Part shown: positions 58,784-64,000 of the stretch, in pieces | How positions within the stretch are numbered: the stretch's first letter is position 1 | Layout: each line of letters begins with the position of its first letter | Assembly (NCBI RefSeq): GCF_000274605.1 | Contig: NZ_AKNV01000001.1 | Location: 124,001 to 188,000, forward strand | Length of the DNA stretch: 64,000 nucleotides | Direction: 5' to 3' | DNA from: Helicobacter pylori NQ4053 | GTDB lineage: Bacteria > Campylobacterota > Campylobacteria > Campylobacterales > Helicobacteraceae | Notes under the pieces: generated by a model | What the model saw: the letters and a program-made list of their open reading frames with translations, nothing else | Databases searched by the model: none | What the model was told of the DNA's origin: nothing | Translations under genes and position numbers: made by a program

Positions 58784-60376
58784 CTAATTTTTTTCTTCAT
58801 GAAGCTTTTCCACTTTTTCTAAAAATTCTGCCACCTTTAAAAACGCTTCTTCAACTTGCGTTTTTTTCTCATTGGCGTATTTGATGATCTCTTCGCATTT
58901 TTGCTTGGCGATCTTTAAATTTTTATCTTGCTCTGATTGGGTGGGATAAATAAGATTAATAGGAGGCTTTGGCTTGGATTTGTCTATTTTTTCGCACACT
59001 TCTTTAAAGGGCATTTCTTTAGTCCCTTTAATCCTAGCCCCCCCTTCAGTAGCGTTAATGACTTCTAATTTATAGGGCGTGTTGAAAATATCTTTTTCAA
59101 AAAATTCTAAGAAAAGTTTCCACACTAAAGTGGTCTCTACTTCCCCATTACCCCCGTATTTTTCTATAAAAATCTTATCTTTATCTTTTTTAGGCTTGAT
59201 CTCTCTATCGCCATAAATCGCCCCACTAGCGTGGCTGTTACCGCTTTGCGAAAAGCTCAAATCTTGCCCGATAAACACGCACCTTTTGAAACGAGAATGC
59301 ACCACTAATTCATACGCCATGTTCGCTGCGCTCATGCCTATGCCCACATAACCATACTGGTGCAAATCAAAAAGGTTGGTATAGCCAAAGGGGCGGAAAC
59401 TGAATTGCTTAACCCCCTTTTTAATCGCTTGAATCAATCGTTTATGCACAATGGAAGTCAGAGCAAAAATAACGCCTTCTTGAAAATCTAAGGGGGTTTC
59501 TTCGTAGAATTTCGCCGTTAAATCCACCCTTTCTAAAGACAGCACAATATCAGGCTTGATACCGGCTTTAGCCAAAATAGGGAAAGAAGCGTCTATGCAA
59601 AAAAGCGTTGCGTAAGGGGCGATTTCTTTTAAAAGGGGGAGTTGCTTGTTTAAACTGGGCCCGGTTGAAACAATGATAGCGGTGTCTCTGTTTTTTAAAG
59701 CGTTCACAAAATCCACTAAACTAGGGCTTTTGATGACTTCAGGCAGATTAGTGGCATGCTGTTTGATGCCTATGAGCGCGTCTTTAGCGTCATTGCCCAC
59801 GCTAATAGCGCCATGCTCTAAAGCGCGTGTGAAATGCTGGTTGATTTCTATCATTTGATTGGAGTATCGTTCATAATAAGCGTTAAAAAGTTTTAAATCA
59901 TACATTCTTGCGTATAAACGAGATTTTTTATCCATATCAAATAAGGAAGCGATCATGTTGTAATTGCAAAAACTTGCATGCAATAAAATCAAACGATTTT
60001 CTAAAATCTCAGTGGAAAAATCCAAGAGATTCAGCACAATGAAAATAATTTCTATTTCAGGCTCAATGACCACCAAGCGTTTTAAATTGCCATTGCCCAA
60101 AAGCAAGCGATAAAACACCCCATTACCCAAGCCAAAATAATACAAATAAGGATAAAGCATGTAAATTTCGCTATTTTTGTATAGCTCTAAGCTTGAATCT
60201 AGCGGGCTTTTTTCAAATAAGGGCGTGTTTGTTTCTTTATCTAAGAGGTTGAAATTCGCGCTATCATTCCCTAAAAACACTTCGTATTTTTTGTTTTCTT
60301 TAATGGCTTTGAGCTTTGCGAACAAAAGAGGGTCTTTTTTGAAAAGAGCTTGTAAGTTTTTTTGATAAATATCCAT
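58784..60376 (-). CDS. pseE: Motility accessory factor, flagellin pseudaminic acid transferase (split)
   Basis: This is a 530-residue main part of the Maf (DUF115) protein (HP0114). The start MDIYQKNLQALFKKD uses the second of two Met codons. The central catalytic domain contains TAIIVSTGPSLNKQL (about 235-249), FCIDASFPILAKAGIKPDIV and FIGQDLSFSQSGNSHASGA. Maf enzymes add pseudaminic acid to flagellin in the cytoplasm, needed for filament assembly of FlaA and FlaB. A frameshift in a run of seven A (58788-58794) cuts off the last 95 residues. It lies directly downstream of flaB. Confidence 0.78.
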   Translation of the reverse strand: MDIYQKNLQALFKKDPLLFAKLKAIKENKKYEVFLGNDSANFNLLDKETNTPLFEKSPLDSSLELYKNSEIYMLYPYLYYFGLGNGVFYRLLLGNGNLKRLVVIEPEIEIIFIVLNLLDFSTEILENRLILLHASFCNYNMIASLFDMDKKSRLYARMYDLKLFNAYYERYSNQMIEINQHFTRALEHGAISVGNDAKDALIGIKQHATNLPEVIKSPSLVDFVNALKNRDTAIIVSTGPSLNKQLPLLKEIAPYATLFCIDASFPILAKAGIKPDIVLSLERVDLTAKFYEETPLDFQEGVIFALTSIVHKRLIQAIKKGVKQFSFRPFGYTNLFDLHQYGYVGIGMSAANMAYELVVHSRFKRCVFIGQDLSFSQSGNSHASGAIYGDREIKPKKDKDKIFIEKYGGNGEVETTLVWKLFLEFFEKDIFNTPYKLEVINATEGGARIKGTKEMPFKEVCEKIDKSKPKPPINLIYPTQSEQDKNLKIAKQKCEEIIKYANEKKTQVEEAFLKVAEFLEKVEKLHEEKN

Positions 60377-60402
60377 CATTCTAACTTATAAAAATAACTG
60401 AT

Positions 60403-60423
60403 AAAAAGGGCTAACGCCCCCTT
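60403..60423 (-). terminator. flaB terminator
   Basis: On the minus strand AAGGG...CCCTT with T residues after the stem lies 14 bases past the flaB stop. Confidence 0.6.
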
Positions 60424-60436
60424 AAATCAAGGGCTG

Positions 60437-61981
60437 TTATTGTAAAAGCCTTAAGACATTCTGTTGCACCGCATTCGCTTGCGCCATAGCAAAACTCCCA
60501 CTTTGTGCCAAAATATTGTATTTAGAAAAGTTCGCGCTCTCTTCAGCAAAATCCACGTCTCTGATTTGAGATTCAGCCGCTTTAACATTCACTTGGGTTA
60601 CAGAAATATTATTAATGGTGGTAACCAATTCCATTTGCACCGAACCCATATCCGAGCGGATCTTGTCTAATTGCGTGCGTGCAGAATCTGCCATGTCCAT
60701 CACAATCATCGCCCCTTTAAGGCTTGTTACCCCAGCCCCTATACCTTGAGAATTGGTCTCCGCTTGCGCGCCATTAGCGTTCGCCCCGGCTGCTGAAGCC
60801 ACATTCGCATCAAAAATACCCCTAACCGCTCTCAAATTCACGGTGTATTCTGCCACCCCTTGAGCGGAATGAAAGCCCACATGGCTAAAATTCACACCGC
60901 TCACAATGATGTCTCTAGCGTCGGTTCTGGTCAAGGTTAAGCGCCCAATAACCGCATGCTGTGTCCCAGAAATCCCTGCAAAATTCCCTCCCCCAAAAAC
61001 CTGACCGCTCGCGCTCGCTGCATGCACAGAAATCGCGCGCCCGTCAATGGAGTGCAAATTAATGCGCCCTTGAATATCCAAGCTCGCTTCCACGCCGGTG
61101 CGATCTTTGACGGAGTTAATGGCGTTAGTCAACCTCCCGTCAGCGTCGTTTTTATGCACATCATTCACGGTTCCAATTTCTACGCCATTAATGGTGAGCT
61201 CCCTCACGGTTCCTGATTGTACTGGTGTACCGCCGGTGGCCATGACGTTATAAGAAGCCCTAACGCCTAGAGTGTTAGAAAAGCGATTGATGATTTCGCT
61301 TAACGCCCCAATCCCTGTGCCAGCGCTCGTAGAAATGCGCACGGTTTCAATCTTATAATCGTTCACGCCATTGACTTGTTTGAAATTCAATCCCACTTCA
61401 GTCAAGTTTTGTGCCGCTGCGCTAGCGAGCATGCCTTCACCGCTAAAAGAAGAGGTTTCCATGCGCACATGCCCAATCTTATCTGAGCTCGTTGAGCCAA
61501 TGGACGCCTTAACCGTGGTGTTAGAATACGCGCCAATTTGAAATTCTTTGTTAGAAAAACTTCCTGAAAGCATTTGTTGGCCGTTAAAGCTTGTGGTGTT
61601 AGCGATATTGTCCAGTTCTTCTAACAACCTTTGAATATCGCTCTGGAGCGCTCTTCGGCTTTCTAAAGTTTGCCCGTCTTGAGCGGCTTGAACGGCTTTG
61701 GTTTTAATGGTGTCTAAGATTTTGATTTGCTCATCCATCGCTTTATCAGCGGTTTGAACCATACCAATAGCGTCATTAGCGTTGCGGATCGCTTGACCCA
61801 AATTCGCGCTTTGACTCCTTAAGCTATCAGCGATCGCCATCCCACTAGAATCATCAGCGGCTTTATTGATCCTAAGCCCTGAGCTTAACTTTTCAAGCGA
61901 GCTTGAAAGGTCTCTGTTGTTTTGAACCCCTACCGCATGAGAAGTTAAAGCGGCGATATTGGTATTTATCCTAAAACTCAT
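60437..61981 (-). CDS. flaB: Minor flagellin FlaB
   Basis: This 514-residue flagellin has an N-terminal D0 domain [40 protein letters not shown], and a C-terminal [20 protein letters not shown]...NVLRLLQ. The central part is the surface domain that is glycosylated with pseudaminic acid. FlaB forms the hook-proximal part of the filament. It is under sigma-54 (RpoN/FlgR) control through the promoter upstream. Confidence 0.98.
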
Positions 61982-62017
61982 GTTTGCATCCTTTGCATAG
62001 ATATTTGCTGTTAGTCA

Positions 62018-62034
62018 AGCAAAGGGTGTTCCAA
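62018..62034 (-). promoter_or_regulatory. Sigma-54 promoter of flaB
   Basis: On the minus strand TTGGAACACCCTTTGCT carries GG at -24 and GC at -12 with the right spacing, about 40 bases before the ATG. It agrees with the known RpoN-dependent flaB promoter. Confidence 0.85.
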
Positions 62035-62146
62035 CTCTTTGATTTTTAGCGCCGTTATAGTTTTTATGGTTTAATGAATCGTTTAGTCAAAATTCTATGC
62101 TACAATCATTCATTAATAGGTATAAACATTTTATTAAAGGCGTTCA

Positions 62147-64000
62147 ATGAAGCACCTTATTATCGTAGAATCCCCCGCAAAAGCCAAAACAATTAAAAAT
62201 TTTTTGGATAAAAATTACGAAGTCATTGCCTCTAAAGGGCATGTTAGGGATTTATCCAAATTCGCTTTAGGCATTAAGATTGATGAAACAGGCTTCACTC
62301 CTAATTATGTCGTGGATAAAGACCATAAAGAGCTTGTCAAACAGATCATAGAGCTTTCTAAAAAAGCATCTATTACTTATATCGCTACCGATGAAGACAG
62401 AGAGGGGGAAGCGATAGGCTATCATGTGGCATGTTTGATTGGGGGGAAATTGGAGAGCTATCCTAGGATTGTTTTTCATGAGATCACGCAAAATGCGATT
62501 TTAAACGCCCTAAAAACCCCACGACAAATTGACATGTCTAAGGTCAATGCCCAACAAGCCAGGCGTTTTTTAGATCGGATCGTGGGTTTCAAGCTCAGCT
62601 CGTTGATTTCATCTAAAATCACTAAAGGTTTGAGCGCTGGGCGGGTGCAAAGCGCGGCTTTAAAGCTTGTGATTGATAGAGAAAGGGAAATCAAAGCCTT
62701 TAAGCCTTTAACCTACTTCACGCTAGACGCTTTGTTTGAGCCGCATTTAGAAGCACAACTCATCAGCTATAAGGGCAACAAACTCAAAGCCCAAGAACTC
62801 ATTGATGAAAAAAAAGCCCAAGAAATTAAAAACGAATTAGAAAAAGAAAGCTACACTATCTCTAGTATCGTTAAAAAATCTAAAAAATCCCCCACACCGC
62901 CCCCTTTCATGACTTCTACTTTACAGCAAAGCGCTTCCAGTCTTTTAGGTTTTTCGCCCACAAAAACCATGAGTATCGCTCAAAAATTGTATGAAGGCGT
63001 AGCCACCCCGCAAGGGGTTATGGGAGTGATCACTTACATGAGGACTGATAGCTTGAATATCGCTAAAGAGGCTTTAGAAGAAGCGAGGAATAAGATTTTA
63101 AAAGACTATGGCAAAGACTACCTACCCCCTAAAGCCAAAGTCTATTCCAGCAAGAATAAAAACGCCCAAGAAGCCCATGAAGCGATCAGACCCACTTCTA
63201 TTATTTTAGAGCCAAACGCTTTAAAAGACTACCTTAAGCCTGAAGGATTAAAGCTCTATACTTTAATTTATAAACGCTTCTTAGCTTCTCAAATGCAAGA
63301 CGCTCTTTTTGAAAGCCAAAGCGTGGTTGTGGCTTGCGAAAAGGGCGAGTTTAAAGCGAGTGGCAGAAAACTCCTTTTTGATGGCTATTATAAAATCTTA
63401 GGCAATGACGATAAGGACAAATTGCTCCCCAATTTGAAAGAAAATGATCCCATTAAATTAGAAAAACTAGAGAGCAACGCCCATGTTACAGAGCCTCCAG
63501 CACGCTATTCAGAAGCGAGTTTGATTAAAGTTTTAGAAAGTTTAGGCATAGGCAGGCCCAGCACCTACGCCCCAACGATTTCTCTTTTACAAAACAGAGA
63601 CTACATCAAGGTAGAAAAAAAGCAGATCAGCGCTTTAGAGAGTGCGTTTAAAGTGATAGAAATTTTAGAAAAGCATTTTGAAGAAATCGTGGATTCCAAA
63701 TTCAGCGCTTCTTTAGAAGAGGAACTAGACAATATCGCTCAAAATAAAGCTGACTACCAGCAAGTCTTAAAGGACTTTTACTACCCTTTTATGGATAAAA
63801 TTGAAGCCGGGAAAAAGAATATCATCTCTCAAAAAGTGCATGAAAAAACCGGCCAATCATGCCCTAAATGTGGAGGGGAATTAGTAAAAAAGAATAGCCG
63901 TTATGGGGAGTTTATCGCTTGCAACAATTACCCTAAATGCAAATACATCAAACAAACTGAAACCGCTAATAATGAAGCCACGCAAGAATTGTGCGAAAAA
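62147..64000 (+). CDS. topA: DNA topoisomerase I, N-terminal 618 codons
   Basis: Starts MKHLIIVESPAKAKTIKNFL (TOPRIM, with acidic triad TDEDREGEAIG near 84-94). The catalytic Tyr is in VITYMRTDSLNIA (about 294). Type IA core motifs LDRIVGFKLS and SAGRVQSAAL are present. The first zinc-ribbon CPKCGGELVKK...CNNYPKC lies near the window end. It relaxes negative supercoils. The frame is open to the right edge, so the gene is partial here. It diverges from flaB. Confidence 0.97.
   Translation, partial: MKHLIIVESPAKAKTIKNFLDKNYEVIASKGHVRDLSKFALGIKIDETGFTPNYVVDKDHKELVKQIIELSKKASITYIATDEDREGEAIGYHVACLIGGKLESYPRIVFHEITQNAILNALKTPRQIDMSKVNAQQARRFLDRIVGFKLSSLISSKITKGLSAGRVQSAALKLVIDREREIKAFKPLTYFTLDALFEPHLEAQLISYKGNKLKAQELIDEKKAQEIKNELEKESYTISSIVKKSKKSPTPPPFMTSTLQQSASSLLGFSPTKTMSIAQKLYEGVATPQGVMGVITYMRTDSLNIAKEALEEARNKILKDYGKDYLPPKAKVYSSKNKNAQEAHEAIRPTSIILEPNALKDYLKPEGLKLYTLIYKRFLASQMQDALFESQSVVVACEKGEFKASGRKLLFDGYYKILGNDDKDKLLPNLKENDPIKLEKLESNAHVTEPPARYSEASLIKVLESLGIGRPSTYAPTISLLQNRDYIKVEKKQISALESAFKVIEILEKHFEEIVDSKFSASLEEELDNIAQNKADYQQVLKDFYYPFMDKIEAGKKNIISQKVHEKTGQSCPKCGGELVKKNSRYGEFIACNNYPKCKYIKQTETANNEATQELCEK

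Overview
The window is a stretch of Helicobacter pylori chromosome (epsilonproteobacterial, AT-rich). The complete urease cluster, flaB, three tlp chemoreceptors, the futC C-tract gene and the hop-type outer membrane proteins all fit the known H. pylori gene order from putA to topA. The type II restriction slot carries an hrgA-type gene rather than hpyIIIR. This argues against the strain being 26695, in which I recall hpyIIIR at this place. All names come from reading the translated sequence; no database was searched.

Layout. 1-722: start of putA (minus strand) and a small lipoprotein. 834-10605: a same-strand locus of about 10 kb that resembles a type VII secretion (WXG100/EssC) and polymorphic-toxin cassette. 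It holds a phase-variable, frame-broken coiled-coil gene, an Hsp70/actin-fold ATPase, an unknown 189-aa protein, an 86-aa WXG100-like protein, a toxin-like protein whose N-terminus resembles the WXG100 protein, a SUKH-type immunity protein, a small broken helical gene, and an FtsK/SpoIIIE ATPase. Just past the toxin's present stop, in another frame, lies the remnant of a WHH-type HNH nuclease tail that overlaps the SUKH start. About nine indels and one nonsense codon are seen here, against one clear lesion plus one known phase-variable gene in the remaining 53 kb. The locus therefore looks like a contact-toxin export system in decay or under phase control, and it is the most interesting part of the window.

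10715-16790: urease cluster on the minus strand (ureA, ureB, then ureI, E, F, G, H), with a NikR-type operator and -10 box upstream of ureA. 16901-20338: tRNA-Val, lspA, glmM, rpsT, prfA. 20720-25828: a Hor-type outer membrane protein, a secreted acidic repeat protein and tlpC. 25991-34219: rpsI, rplM, a small membrane protein, mqo, a NlpC/P60 lipoprotein, rpoD, mtnN, fabD, tRNA-Ser. 34436-37184: hrgA with a GATC-type methyltransferase, and futC split at a C10 tract. 37280-45903: hypothetical genes, a 2-hydroxyacid dehydrogenase, a lipoprotein, thrC, tlpA, queH, an IS605-family remnant and an outer membrane protein. 45886-53081: a family 2 glycosyltransferase, tlpB with a G10 tract in its leader, a 5'-nucleotidase-like enzyme, and luxS with the reverse-transsulfuration pair mccB and mccA. 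53193-64000: a hypothetical gene, dnaK-grpE-hrcA with a CIRCE-like operator, a zinc-ligand-less class II aldolase homologue, a duplicated-repeat small protein, the flagellin glycosylation gene pseE split by one base, flaB with a sigma-54 promoter, and topA running off the end.

The genes group into gastric colonisation functions: acid resistance (urease, UreI), motility and chemotaxis (flaB, pseE, tlpA/B/C), and surface variation (futC, outer membrane proteins, glycosyltransferase). Heat-shock control and housekeeping make up most of the rest, with the decayed toxin locus at the left.
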